Positions 9,419 through 20,680 of a DNA stretch of 35,562 nucleotides are shown here, in pieces. Each line of letters opens with the position of its first letter. Position 1 is the stretch's first letter. Where the stretch lies: NCBI GenBank assembly GCA_030685235.1, contig MU839299.1, positions 1 through 35,562 of the forward strand, in the 5' to 3' direction. The stretch comes from Copromyces sp. CBS 386.78. Its lineage: Eukaryota > Ascomycota > Sordariomycetes > Sordariales > Sordariaceae. The translations under genes and the position numbers were made by a program. The notes under the pieces were generated by a model. It was not told the DNA's origin. It worked only from the letters and a program-made list of their open reading frames with translations, and made no database searches.

Positions 9419-10450
9419 GGTTTATTGAATGTTGTGTGTTGGTTGGGAACGGCGTCCGTCTCCGACCCAGCTGGATGGGTTGAGTGGGCGAGATCCCAGG
9501 TCCCGTCGCAAACAAAAGAAGGTTGAGTCGCCCAGCCGATACTGTCAATGGGTAGTGAAACAGTAGCCAGACGGACGGGAGCTCGTACTCGTGTTGTGTA
9601 TCGGTGTGGGTGTGTGGGTGTGTGTGTGTGTAAAGAGGGCAAATGGGTGCGAAAGGGAAAAAGGGCGGATGTAATGCCTTGCTACCGAGACATGTAGACA
9701 CTTGGGTCGGGAGTTGTCCTTGATTTGCGTGGAGCTTTGTTGAGGAGAACCGAAGGTAGGTAAGGAAGGATCTCTGTCTGGACCTGAGCCAAAGCGCCGG
9801 GACAAGTCCGAGTTGTCGGTAGCGATGGGACGATGTCGGTCGCTAGCAGTTGGGCCACTCAATGAGCCAGTAGAAGAACAGGTACCTAGCGGCAAAGCAG
9901 GAATTGGCCCCAAGCGCCAATCGAAGAGCTGCAAAGTCGGGCCTTGTGTCGTTGTAATAATGGCGACACGTTGTGTTGTGGGTGGCACCGGGTAATTGAT
10001 TGACTGACGTTTGGACGGTATGCAGAGTCGTATGTGGTGTTCAGCATGGGACGTCAGGCTGTCAGGTTTTGCTTGGGATGAAAGAAAATGGAAAAGGAGG
10101 AGCAACCAGAACCGACGCGGTGGGTTGACGGGGTCGGGGCTTGCTGAGTCCTTGCTGAGGAGAGAAAACGGCATCAATCCAGTTCCCAAAAGCCGGCCAG
10201 TCATTCATCCAACCTCAAGCCAGGTTGTTAAAAAGCCTCTAGCTGGATCTGTAAAAGTGTCAAAGGTTGGATGGATCCTGCATGCAGCTGGCTATCATCC
10301 AGACATCCACAAGAGAATCCCAGACAGAGAGATAGACTACCGACTTGCGCCGGATATCTCCTCTCTGGATTTAGTGGCCACACAGTCCGACTGGCTGGAT
10401 GACGACCGCCTAGTTTTAGTGTACTTGACCCTGTCTTCACCCAGGTGCCA
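9419..10450 (-). promoter_or_regulatory. Upstream region of the 477-codon gene
   Basis: This is GC-balanced DNA that should contain the leader and promoter. It holds a GT/CA microsatellite (9604-9631). A 219-codon minus-strand frame (9545-10204) runs through the microsatellite as His-Thr repeats and has no domain-like part; I take it as chance or leader sequence. Confidence 0.4.
9604..9631. repeat. GT/CA microsatellite
   Basis: A run of GT units interrupted by two GGG triplets, about 190 bases upstream of the start of the 477-codon gene. Confidence 0.85.
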
Positions 10451-11290
10451 GTGATGAGGTGCTGACACGGCGACTCCCGTCTTGAATGACAAGCGAAGGA
10501 AGCGTGAGTGATGGAAGTGGACGTTTTTTAATATTTGAAATGATGATGAATTCCCAATCCCAATTCCCAGTTCCCTTGGCTAGCTCGTCGAGTCCCGTTC
10601 GACTCTCCTTGGTCTCCCCCCGTTCCCTTGGACTGGGACCGTGTCTTGGACCTCCTTGGCTGTGCCTAGACTTGCCCCGTAGCTGGATCGCCCTGTGGTT
10701 GGCTGTGAGATGCACTAGGGCCAGGGTCTCCATCTGGCTGCCGTGCTGGCCACTCATTGAAGCCGATGGAATTGTCACCGAACACGCTGTTGCGTCTGCT
10801 GGAGCTGCTTTCCGGGTGAACCAAGCCGTCGGGGACCAGCACGCCCAATGACTGGCTGTCCTCATGTTACTTCGCACTGTCAGCATCCTGTTCTTCTCGG
10901 TGGGCGACCCGGCGTGGGAACGGGAGCGTAGGGCGTCCCAGACACACGGTGTCAAATCCCGTCCATCCATCAAACGGTTACCGTCACCGCTCGACCATCA
11001 CCGTCATCGAGGAGCGTCCATCTTCGAGAAAATGGGGGTTGGTTTGGGGTAGTCAAGATGCCATCTTCATCCGATGGAAACGAGATCACAAGAAAGGTGC
11101 TAGGTTTTTGATCCCGTCACACTCTGGCCAGTCTACACGAGTCTCAAAGCCTGCGCTAGAAAAACGCTGAGCTGAGAACTTGCTCCGGGCGGTTGGGTAG
11201 TAGCAAAGCCGAAGGGGCACTGGACACGGGGCTTGAACAAGAGCCACCTGCCAACCCTAGGGATCAAGTCGTCCGACAGCTATACACATC
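10451..11290. other. GC-balanced intergenic DNA, right edge of the gene island
   Basis: Open frames here (up to 178 codons at 10437-10973 on the minus strand) lack any recognisable motif and overlap frames on the other strand. I see no supported gene. Composition turns AT-rich from about 11290-11400. Confidence 0.4.
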
Positions 11291-11333
11291 AACCCCTAAA
11301 AGTTTGTTAGTCTGGTTCTTGCCCCATATTTTC

Positions 11334-13674
11334 TTACAAGGGGTTAATAGGGGGGATTGCAAAGTAAGACAGGTCTATCTACACTATCTAATTAATTGAA
11401 ATCGCCTGACATTAAAGTGAGAAAGCGTTAATAGACGGCCGTATACAAACCTCTTATTTTAGTACACGACTGCCAAAATCATCCAAAACCAGACCTCTAC
11501 CTTCTATAATAGGTAAAGTTAGAAGGTATTCATAGTCTATTTGCAAGGTATTTATAGCGGTTTAGTAGATCGAACCAATTAGATTTTAGGATTACGAGCT
11601 AAAAAACGAGTAAATCACAATTTTTCAATTAGACTACGAAATTACCTAAATTACCTATCTAAATTTATTATAATTAAAAAGGTTTGTAAATGTTAGATTT
11701 CGACTAGAATCCGAAATTTAAAACTTCAAAATAAAAGTTTACTTACCGTACAGATTACTATAACGCCCGTATACGCTCGTTAAAAGTTTATTATATATAA
11801 CCCTCCCTCTTTCGTATATATAACCTTCCCCTTTACCCTTATATACTTTTTTAATTTTACTCTCTTTTATACTTTTTTATATTTTTTCGTAACTATTTTA
11901 CTAACCCTCTTTTAGTGCCCCGCTAATTCCCTTGGATTTTTAACCCTTCTTAACCTTAATAAGAGGATTAATATTACGATTATAATAACGATACCGTTAT
12001 TAACGACGACGAGAGCTTTGTTTGCGCTAGTGATTCGGATTGCGGTTGTAGTAAGTGCGGTTCGAGTATTGGTATTGCAACTCCGCTATACAATTCGTAT
12101 ATTCTCCCTATTATTAACTTTTAGCGTACTACTTATACCGTTATATTTAGTTAGCGATTAGGCTTTTAAATTTATAATTATATATTATTTATTACTAATT
12201 ATTATTATAGTATTTTACTTATAATCGTCGTTACCGGGCTTCGAAGGTCTTATACCGCCTTAATTTTATTGAGCCCGCAATGCTCGCAATAGTTGTACGC
12301 CGCTATTATTACTAGCGTAAGACCCCTTATCGTTACCTTCTTCCGGCGTAAATATATCCTTTTTATTATCGGTTAACCCCGCCGAATTATCCTTTATATT
12401 ATAGCTATCCCCTCCTCTAAATAAACGAAAATTAATACCGATTACCTATAAGGAGCGTATTATATATAAAGTATTACATATTTACGCTAAGATAGAATAT
12501 AAAGATATTACTACCGCCCTAAATCTTACTATAAGGTAAATACTCTTGCGTATATACGTATAAGAATATTAGTAATTAATTTTTAATAATTAGATAAATA
12601 AGTATAATATACTTATTTAGCCGAAGCTATCTTCTAATACTGTAAATATAGGGGTAGGCTATTTACTATTCTTCCTATTATATTCGACGTTCTTTTCCGC
12701 TATATAAATACTCCTATAAAGTCGAAAAGGTTCCTATCGTAGTACGAATTCTAAAAACGTATTTCCGAATTTAATTAATACGGCGAATGCGCAATTTAAA
12801 TAGTAATAGAAATATAGGGTATCTAACGTATAGAATAATTAATGTACCTCTTTTTTAATAATAATACCTGTCGTCTCCGCCTTAAATTCGCTTTAAAATA
12901 TATTAGCCTTACCCTATTCGAATAGGAGTCCTAAATTTAGTTTAATAAAATGTAAGTAAATAACTTTAATAAAGGTCGTCGTTTCGTTACCTTATTTAAA
13001 GATAAGAATACCGACGATTTCGCTAGGATAAAGTATAGACTTCAAAGGTAAATATTTTAAGCCTACTTTATGGGTAAAAAAAAGGGTACTTTTTTATTTT
13101 AGAACTATAAAGAATAAGGTATAATTAATAGTACTTCCTACTAAAAGTATATCCTCCCTCTTTTATAGTAATTCTAGTTGTAAAATTCGTTTTTTATTAT
13201 TATATAGGATAATACCCTATCCTATAGTTCTAAATCGACGAAGGCATTTATAGATTAAGCCTTTAACGGCGCAATAGTTATCCCTTAGCCCCTATACTCT
13301 CTTAATTTTAACCCTATTGAAAACGTCTAGAATTAGATGAAGAATTGGATCGAACGTAAATATTTAGTACGGCCAATTGGGAATAGCTTTAAATTTATAA
13401 TTAAATAAGTATAGTAGGCGGTTCTAGTAGACTACCTACTACGGCTAGTATATTCGATACCTAGAAGGTTATAGGTGGTTATTAAGGTAAACGGTAGGCG
13501 TACTAGCTTCTAACTAACCTATTCGAAATTACGGTTACGAAATGGTATTCGGAATTTCTAGATTTTAATATAGGAAATTAACTAATTCGCCGTAACTCCA
13601 TTATCCCTATTCCTGATCTGTAGGCCTCAAATGCGTGATTTTACTAGTTTTTACCCCTGTTACCCCCCTTGTCG
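11334..13674 (+). mobile_element. RIP-mutated Tc1/mariner element (limits tentative)
   Basis: The interior encodes a degenerate Tc1-type transposase. Possible ends are CAAGGGG at about 11335 and its inverted form CCCCTTG at about 13668-13674; beyond these 7 bases the arms align only roughly (both continue as TAA.AGGGG-like sequence). A TA precedes the left end but not the right, so the borders are weak. The outer ends are GC-richer than the interior. Between about 11400 and 12390 I see only AT-rich RIP DNA, with one Cys/Asp-rich open patch at about 11988-12120. Confidence 0.4.
12390..13513 (+). pseudogene. Tc1/mariner-like transposase, RIP-mutated
   Basis: The start of the transposase is visible at about 12438-12540 as a helix-turn-helix segment (PITYKERIIYKVLHIYAKI, then DITTALNLTIR). 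The catalytic part, in another frame, shows GTFLF.NYKE.G, DNT...SSKSTKAFI (13208 onward, the second catalytic Asp in the QDNAPCH-like position), then YSLNFNPIENV (Glu at 13319) and MKNWIERKY. It ends SIPRRLQVVIKVNGRRTSF and a TAA at 13511-13513. Stops replace Trp and Gln codons as expected for RIP. The change of frame between the two halves needs an indel or intron. I count 36 residues between the second Asp and the Glu, not the usual 34. Confidence 0.8.
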
Positions 13675-14160
13675 AAAACCCCTGTATGTACCAAGCTAAT
13701 GAACTTTCCAGGGGTGATGTGTAGCCCTAAGCCATTCCCTCAGCTAACCCTCAGCTAATACATAGGTATTTGTACCTTAATTTCGCACGACTTCGTACCT
13801 CTAACCTTTGCGGTCTTGACCCACATGGCCGCCCATGCACGCCTGTTATTCGCCCAGCTGACCTCGCTACGTTGCATCGCTCTGCGCCGACCAGCGGGGT
13901 GAAGCGCAGCACCATTGGTCACCACTTGTCGACGAACAACCAAGGGTGACGGCGGAGGAGAGAGGGGAGGGGGATTCGCACCGCACGGATGATCGGATCG
14001 AGGAACCCCCTTTCGTCCATTCAATTGTCCTGCTAGTGTCAGATTAGAGGGTGGATATCTGGATTTCTGGCCATACTCAATCTGGGTTAGCCGCCCAGCC
14101 CCCTAGATTATTAGATTCTGGGGCCCTCTGGGATACTCCAGCACCCCCCACACCTTTTGG
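13675..14160. other. Unmutated GC-balanced block inside the AT-rich tract
   Basis: About 0.5 kb of normal composition sits between RIP-mutated elements. An 89-codon Pro/Arg-rich minus-strand frame (13755-14024) has no recognisable motif. The last 120 bases could be a Copia LTR or leader, given the gag-like frame that follows, but I cannot show it. Confidence 0.35.
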
Positions 14161-14199
14161 GCGAGTTAGTTATATATATTCTTCAATCAATTAATTTTG

Positions 14200-14570
14200 T
14201 ACGGTTATATTTGATAATTAATAGTTTAATTTGCGTATTTACAATAAGAAGCGCTACGATAACCGATATAAGTAATATCCCTACGAAACTAATAACGTTA
14301 GTTATATTTCTATTAAAGGAATCTACTAATAAAGTTATTATAGTCGTCCTTAGGACCCAAAGCGATTAGTCTAATTGGTACGAAGCCCTTAAGCGATTAA
14401 TTAGAAATAACTAAAATTTCGGTAATTAATTACTTAAAGACGGGCCTATAATTTAGAAGGTCCTACTTTCTAAGCCGGAAGACTTCTTTTTTATAAAGCC
14501 GGCGAAAGATTGTATTTTGGCGGTAAAGAAAGAATTTATTAAATTTAATAAAAGGATCCGTATTACAGGG
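14200..14570 (+). pseudogene. Copia-like gag fragment, RIP-mutated
   Basis: One frame runs from a Ser/Thr-rich N-terminus through LKESTNKVIIVVLRTQSD into SNWYEALKRLIRNN (about 14370-14412) and DFFFIKPAKDCILAVKKEF (about 14483-14540). The WYEALKRLI segment resembles the 'W..W...LK' region at the start of Copia gag proteins. The frame stops at 14570, where the Gypsy-2 LTR begins, so this is probably the target into which Gypsy-2 jumped. The family call is moderate. Confidence 0.5.
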
Positions 14571-14793
14571 TTAGCCTGTATTGCATGTGCTGGTGACAGT
14601 AGTTCTCTAAAATTATTGTTACTATTTCGGTTAATTGGCTACGGCCTCCTGCCATAGACCTACTAATTTATAGTTCGAATCCTATAAAAGTTTATTTTCC
14701 GAGCGTACTTTTATACTTCTCTTCCTTTCCTCTCTTCGTATAATTACGCATATTTTATATCTATACCCAACCTTTCGCCCTCTACTCGTAATA
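14571..14793 (+). repeat. Gypsy-2 5' LTR (TATTAC...GTAATA)
   Basis: The segment starts TATTACAGGGTTAGCCTGTA and ends CTCGTAATA, giving 6-bp inverted termini TATTAC/GTAATA. It matches the Gypsy-1 LTR in layout: a tip hairpin (TACAGG-GTTAG-CCTGTA), a pyrimidine-rich part, then TTCGTATAATTACG near the 3' end. The same putative primer-binding sequence (TTAATTATAYTTT) follows both LTRs. The first 45 bases are GC-rich and the rest is AT-rich. The second LTR lies outside the window. Confidence 0.7.
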
Positions 14794-15506
14794 ATTAATT
14801 ATACTTTTTAATTATTACGTTTATAGTGTAAACCTATCTTTTATTGTAATTATTTTTTCGATTGCGCGCGTATAAGGATCGCTTCGTTATAAATTGCTAA
14901 GTTTAATACCCCCCTAAATATTAATAATTGTAATTACGATAATCGCCCAATTAAAATTCTAATATCCTTTTACTAGTACGTAAGGGAAAATACTCTTTAT
15001 CTAATAAATAAAAAATCGTTTATCTTTAATTATTTTAAACGGTCCTAATAGCGGACCTTTATTTTAAATGGTTTTAGTCGCGGACTTTTACCTCTCTTTT
15101 ATTTCGAATAATTACCTCTCTTTTATTTTATATTTTATAATAATAGCGATCCTGCCCTTTTTTCCCCTAATGGTAATACTGGTAGTAATAATCTTCCTAA
15201 CTTTTTTACTCCTACTAATAATAGTAACCCGTTTAATTTAGAATTGTTACGTTCTATTATTAATACTTTTAATAGCGAGTTCGATATTATAATTTATTGC
15301 GCTGTATTTTTCGAACTTCCTTAACCCGTTATTATAGTTTTCGTTAATTTTTTCGAGGGTTTCGACTAATAAGAAGGTTTCTCTATCCCGTGTAAGTATT
15401 TCGAAGTAGCTTTTTTTTTTTCTTAAGCCCCCGCTTTCTAGTCTATTATTGTACCTTTTAGTCGCTTTTATTGTATTAATTTTGAGTATTATAATAATTT
15501 CGAAAG
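14794..15506 (+). pseudogene. Gypsy-2 leader and gag N-terminal part
   Basis: After the LTR comes a leader with two roughly 32-bp imperfect repeats (about 15030-15095) and a long gag frame from about 15167. It contains an Asn/Thr/Gly-rich start (PNGNTGSNNLPNFFTPTNNS), LELLRSIINTF, and ends INFEYYNNFES at 15506. There the Gypsy-1 5' LTR begins. The frame continues at 23618 once Gypsy-1 and one copy of its GAAAG duplication are taken out. Confidence 0.7.
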
Positions 15507-15727
15507 TATCACAGGATTACCTGTGATGGCACTGGGTACTGCATGGTCGAGTCCATTGGCCATTGGCCAATAGGACCGCATGTACGCACTAGTGAGCTTC
15601 GGTCTAGATCCGGGCACGGTATAGCCTGCCCTATATCTAGACCGCACTCCTCCCTCCTCTCCTTCTTTCTTTCCTCGTATAATTACGTATATCTAACTAT
15701 ACCCCCAATAGTATTATCCCTATAATA
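15507..15727 (+). repeat. Gypsy-1 5' LTR
   Basis: The left (outer) half is nearly identical to the unmutated solo LTR at 1748. The right (inner) half carries dense C-to-T and G-to-A changes and ends CCCTATAATA instead of CCCCGTGATA. The putative primer-binding site follows at 15729. Confidence 0.9.
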
Positions 15728-15820
15728 GTTAATTATATTTTACTATTGCGCTACGCGTATATACTTCAAAATAAATTTATCGCCACCGTTGTAAATATTT
15801 CCGACGAGCCCGCAATTTCG

Positions 15821-15898
15821 TCGTACCGTGATATACTTCTCTCTTATCGCACCGCGATATATTTCTCTTTCGTCGTATTGCGATAAACCTCTTTTTCA
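15821..15898 (+). repeat. Three 26-bp tandem repeats in the Gypsy-1 leader
   Basis: Units at 15821-15846, 15847-15872 and 15873-15898 share the pattern TCGYACCGYGATAWA followed by a CTTCTCTT-like pyrimidine run; a partial fourth unit follows. They lie about 100 bases after the 5' LTR, in the untranslated leader. Confidence 0.75.
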
Positions 15899-16019
15899 TC
15901 ACTATAAAGTAATTAATAGATACCGTTTATATTATAAAGTAGTAAGCAAATACTTACGCTATAAAATAGTAAATATTAATTATAATTATTTAAATAGCGG
16001 CCCTTATTATTAATTTCAA

Positions 16020-17640
16020 CGTCGTTATTTCTATAATTAATACTATTATCGGCTTTAAATATAAATAATTCTTCGAAAACGTTATAGAAACCCTTAATAA
16101 TACTATTCTCTAATACTTAAATAACTTAATCGTAAAAGAAATCTTTAATACCGCTTTTAAATTCGCTTAATATATTACTTTTCCCTATATTATTACCGCC
16201 TTCACTTAATTAATCTATATAAACCTAATTCAAATTAATATATTCGCTAGCGCCGTTTAAAATTCCTTCGAAATTATTTATTAATAAATTACTAATTAAG
16301 AAAATACCGTTATTAACTTTTAATAGGAATTCGCTAACCTTTAATAGGAAGTTTAATAATTCCGTAATAACCTTATTATAATTAACGAAACTAATACTAA
16401 GCTTAAAAAAATTGCCGAAACCCAAATTAAGGCCTTTAAAAAGGCCGTTCATAATAAAATTATAATACCTACTTCTATCCCTACTTTTAATTCTAATAAC
16501 GAAAAAATAATTACCCCTAAATCCCGTACTAGTAAAGACCCCGCCGCCTATACCAGCGAGGATACTTCCGCCGTTAAAAGAGTCGAAGTTTTTTAAAATT
16601 AGAAAAATAAAATCTAACTCTATTAGTTCTAGGACGCCTAGTAATTCGATTAAAATAAATATTATAAATTTATTTAAATCCTTTTATACTTCGGCAATAA
16701 TACTTTTAAAACTTTAACCCCTTACGTAATACTTATTATTAAAGAAATAAACCCGATAAAATAGAAGTAGGTAAGTGTAAAGGCCTTCTTCGAATATTTC
16801 AATACGAAGTATAGCCGTATAAACCTTACCTTCGAAGTACGCCGGGACTTCGAATCCTTTAAAATATCTAAAAATATTAAATAATTCGACTTCGAAAATA
16901 AATTTATTACTATTATTAATAAATGCGATTTTAATAATACTATAAAAATTTATTACCTAAAAATAAAAATTATAAACGAAATCCGTAATACTATCACTTA
17001 CTAATAAAATACCCTAACTTATAACGATTTCGATAGATAATTTACCTTCTATCGCAAATTCGCTACCAATTCAAAAGAGCGTAATTAGTATAATAAAACT
17101 AATATTTATTTTAAAAACGGCGTTACTAATACCAATAATACCGCTGCCCCCGAACGTACCGTTAATTAAAATAGTATTACTATAGATTTTAATACTATAA
17201 ATATCGTTAACGTTTAATTATCCCGTATAATCAATAAAACGGTTATTAATTAGCATATAAAGAACGGATTTTATAAGCGTTATACTTAAATTGGCTACTA
17301 CCCCTACGAATACCGTAATAGTATTAATACTGGTATCTTTAAAGAGTAAAAGGAGCGCAAACGTTATAACCATCGTACTAAAGGAGGTAATAATAACCGT
17401 AATAAACCCGCCATAAATTAGACCGGCTATAGTAATAATAGTAATAATAACGCTCGTATTAATACTATTACTACTGGTAAGCCCGCCACTCCCGCTACAC
17501 CCTCTATTCTAACTCCCGCCTAACTTATGGAATACAGCGCGGGAAATATACCACCTCTTTACTAAGTCGCTTAAAAAGGCCGTCGTCTATAATAATAGAG
17601 AAGGAAGTAAATAATCTAATAGATTTAAAGTAATTCAATT
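16020..17640 (+). pseudogene. Gypsy-1 gag region, RIP-mutated
   Basis: One frame with scattered stops reads as a Gypsy capsid protein. It has an RRDFESFKIS-like region near 16850 and FNNTIKIYYLKIKI near 16935-16980, then YNDFDR.FTFY near 17015-17050. A CCHC zinc knuckle lies at about 17272-17315, where the sequence reads YKRYT.IGYYPYEY. The spacing fits C-x2-C-x4-H-x4-C with its Cys and His codons turned to Tyr by RIP. The start codon cannot be placed. Confidence 0.7.
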
Positions 17641-17699
17641 TAAAAATTTAAATTTAAATAACTATAATAATAATTTTACCCTCTTTTCTATTCAAATTA

Positions 17700-20680
17700 T
17701 TTATAAACTACGTAATTAATATAATAAATATACTATTCTAATTAATAACGGATATTCCATTTTCGCTTTTATCGATCGTAGTTTTACTACCCGCTATACT
17801 ATCCCGCTATTAAAGCTCCTTAAACTAAAGGCTTTATATTTAGTAAACAATATATTTAAGAACCTTATTATTTGTTATTATAAAGTCTAGCTACGGATTG
17901 GCTACTATATAAAAACGATTACTATACTAGCCTACGATTTAGCCGACGACTATTCTATTATTTTAAGCATACTATAATTCAAACTTTATAATCCTATAAT
18001 ATTATAATTAAATAGTACTGTTACCTTTACTAACTACTACGTAGACTACTACCTTCCTACTAACCTTTTACCTTTCTTATAGTACGCACTTAAAATTTAA
18101 AAATATATTTATATATATTATTACGAAATTATATAAAATATAACCGAAATAATCGGCCTTAATATTTTAATTACGGACCCCACTCCTAATACTATTAAAA
18201 ATAATATTACTTTAAATCCCGCCTTAATTGCAAATATTATTACCGAAGTTCCTAAGCAAACCAAGCCTACTATCTATTATATTATAGCCGGCCAACGAAG
18301 ATCCGACCCCTACTGCCGCATTATAATATATAAGACGTATTTTTCGAACGAATTAATTAACTCCGTAGATATTAAAAATATAATAGCCGCCAATTTCAAT
18401 TAACTATACGAAAAATATTATTTATAAATATTCCGTACCTCGTACGCAGAATTCTATAAGATTTTAAAAGAGGCTAGGGCGGAGGAGGAAGTTCGGGCTA
18501 AAGAAGTAAAGGGGGGCGCCCTAAAGCCTAAGGAGTATAGAAATAATAAAAGTATTGTTAATAGAGGGGTAGGGATAGGAATTAAATACGATTACAATTA
18601 TAATATACTTAACGGTTTGGCGAACTTTACCCTAAAAATAGAATAGGAAATTTAGGACGGTAATAGTACTAAATATAAAAAACTACTAAGTAAGCGTTAC
18701 TATTTATAAATTAACGCTTACGCTAGTAAAGGTTCTAAAATAATTATCCGGGTAATAAAGATTATTAAATATATTTACTTTAGTAATAATGTAGATAAAG
18801 ACTTCGAATAATATAAAATTATTAAATTCGTTACTAGTATTACCGAAGAAGACGTGGCCAAATTTTATAAAAAGGCTAATAAGCCGCCTAAAACCGATGC
18901 TTAAATTAAAGAGAAATTTCCTAAATAATATTAAAACTACTTTAATATTTTTAAACTTCGTAACGCTACGGTCTTATTACCCTACTGTTCTTATAATTTT
19001 AAAATCGAATTCCGCCCGGGAGAATAAATATCTTATATAAAATTAAAGATATTTAATTCTAACGAGTTAAATGTAATTAAGAAGTAGATTAATAAGAATT
19101 TCTATAATGGGTTTATTTATCTTTCGTAATTAGAGGCCGCTTCTTAAATTCTATTAGCATAGAAGTTAGGTAAGGGTATTAGAATTTATATAAATTATAA
19201 AGGGATTAATAATATTACTTTTAAAAGCCGCTACCCGCTCCCCTTAATTAAAGAAACCTTTAACGCTATTTATAAGGCGAAGATTTTTATTAAATTAAAT
19301 ATTATTGCCGCTTTTAATTATATTCGCGTTGCGGAAGGATACGAATAATTAACGGCGTTTATTACCCACTTTAGCCTCTTTAAATTATTTATCTATCTAT
19401 TCGGCCTATAAAGAGCACTTAATATATTTTAAAATTATATTAACGATATTTTGTACGATATCTTAAATATCTATATAACCGTTTATTTAGATAATATTTT
19501 TATTTTTTCGGATAACGAAGAAGAATATTAAAAATACGTAGATAATATTTTTACCTACCTAAAAAAGGCTAGCTTATAAGTTAATATCGATAAGTACGAA
19601 TTTTATACTAAGAAAACCAAATATTTTAGATTAATTATTATACTAAACAGTATTAAAATAGACCTAACGAAGGTTAAAGCTATTATAAATTAGTAACCCC
19701 TAACGTTAAAAAAACTTTTATAGAGATTTTTAAAATTTACTAATTTTTATCGTCGTTTTATTAAAGGATTTTCGATAATAGCGGTACCGTTGTACGACTT
19801 TACGAAAAAGGACGTAGAATAGAAATAGATTATAGTATAATAATTTACTTTTAATACTTTAAAGGCCGCATTTATTAGTAGACTAACTTTACGGATTTAC
19901 AACTAATTTAGGAAAACGGTTATAGAAACCGATATTTCGAATTGGGTTTTTAGAAATACCCTTTCTTAATACGGGGATAATAGCGAATTCTACCCAATCG
20001 TATACTTTTTAATATAATATTTAATAATGGAGTAGAATTATAATATTTATAATAAAAAGTTCCTCGCTATCATTAAAGCCCTAGAGGAATAGCGCCTAAA
20101 ATTGGAAAATGCTTAATAACTTTTTAATATTATTACAGATTATAAGAATTTAAAAACCTTTACGATAAATAAGTAATTTATACCCCGCTATATATAATAA
20201 TTATAATTTCTATTACAATTCAATTTCTCGATCCTCTATATATTGGGATTATAAAATCTTCGCCCTAATATATTAAGTAGGAAGTTAAAGGATATACTTT
20301 TAAATATAAATAATTATCGCCTAAAGGTAAAAAACTGTAAACTTATCGATCCTACCCACTTTAAAGAGGGTTGCTTCACCCTATTAACTATAGTTATTAG
20401 CGACTTCAATTTTAACGAAAAAATATTCCTATTATTATTAAATACCTTAGAAGAGCCGGATAAATTAATTAATAATATTATTAACGAAAATTATAATTAA
20501 TTAATTTTAATATAGGAAACTATTAACTATTTAAAGGATTTAAATTGTATTAAATAGTGCCCCTATATTAGGAAGAAGTTTAAAATTACTTTACCGAATA
20601 TTTTATAACGGAGGGTAAAACTTATTATAGAAAGAGGGTATTTATTAACCCTAATAATACCGCTACTTATTTATTATTAA
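17700..20680 (+). pseudogene. Gypsy-1 protease, reverse transcriptase and RNase H
   Basis: The protease active site (usually DSG) reads NNG at 17744-17752, followed by FAFIDRSF. The reverse transcriptase runs from about 18975: FRPGE, GKGIRIYINYKGINNITFKSR, YPLPLIKETF, then the catalytic YxDD as YLDN at 19484-19495 (second Asp turned to Asn), and DKYEFYTKKTKY. RNase H is seen as ETDISNWVF near 19928 and YNKKFLAIIKALEE near 20050-20090. All stops are TAA/TAG. Protein family and order are clear; function is lost. Confidence 0.88.

Noticed and set aside
9545..10204. 219-codon minus-strand open frame
   Set aside because: It runs through a CA microsatellite and has no domain-like composition; more likely leader or intergenic DNA. 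Transcript data could reverse this.
14615..14705. tRNA-like sequence with GGTTAATTGGC and GTTCGAATCC
   Set aside because: It lies inside the Gypsy-2 LTR and its T-stem does not pair.
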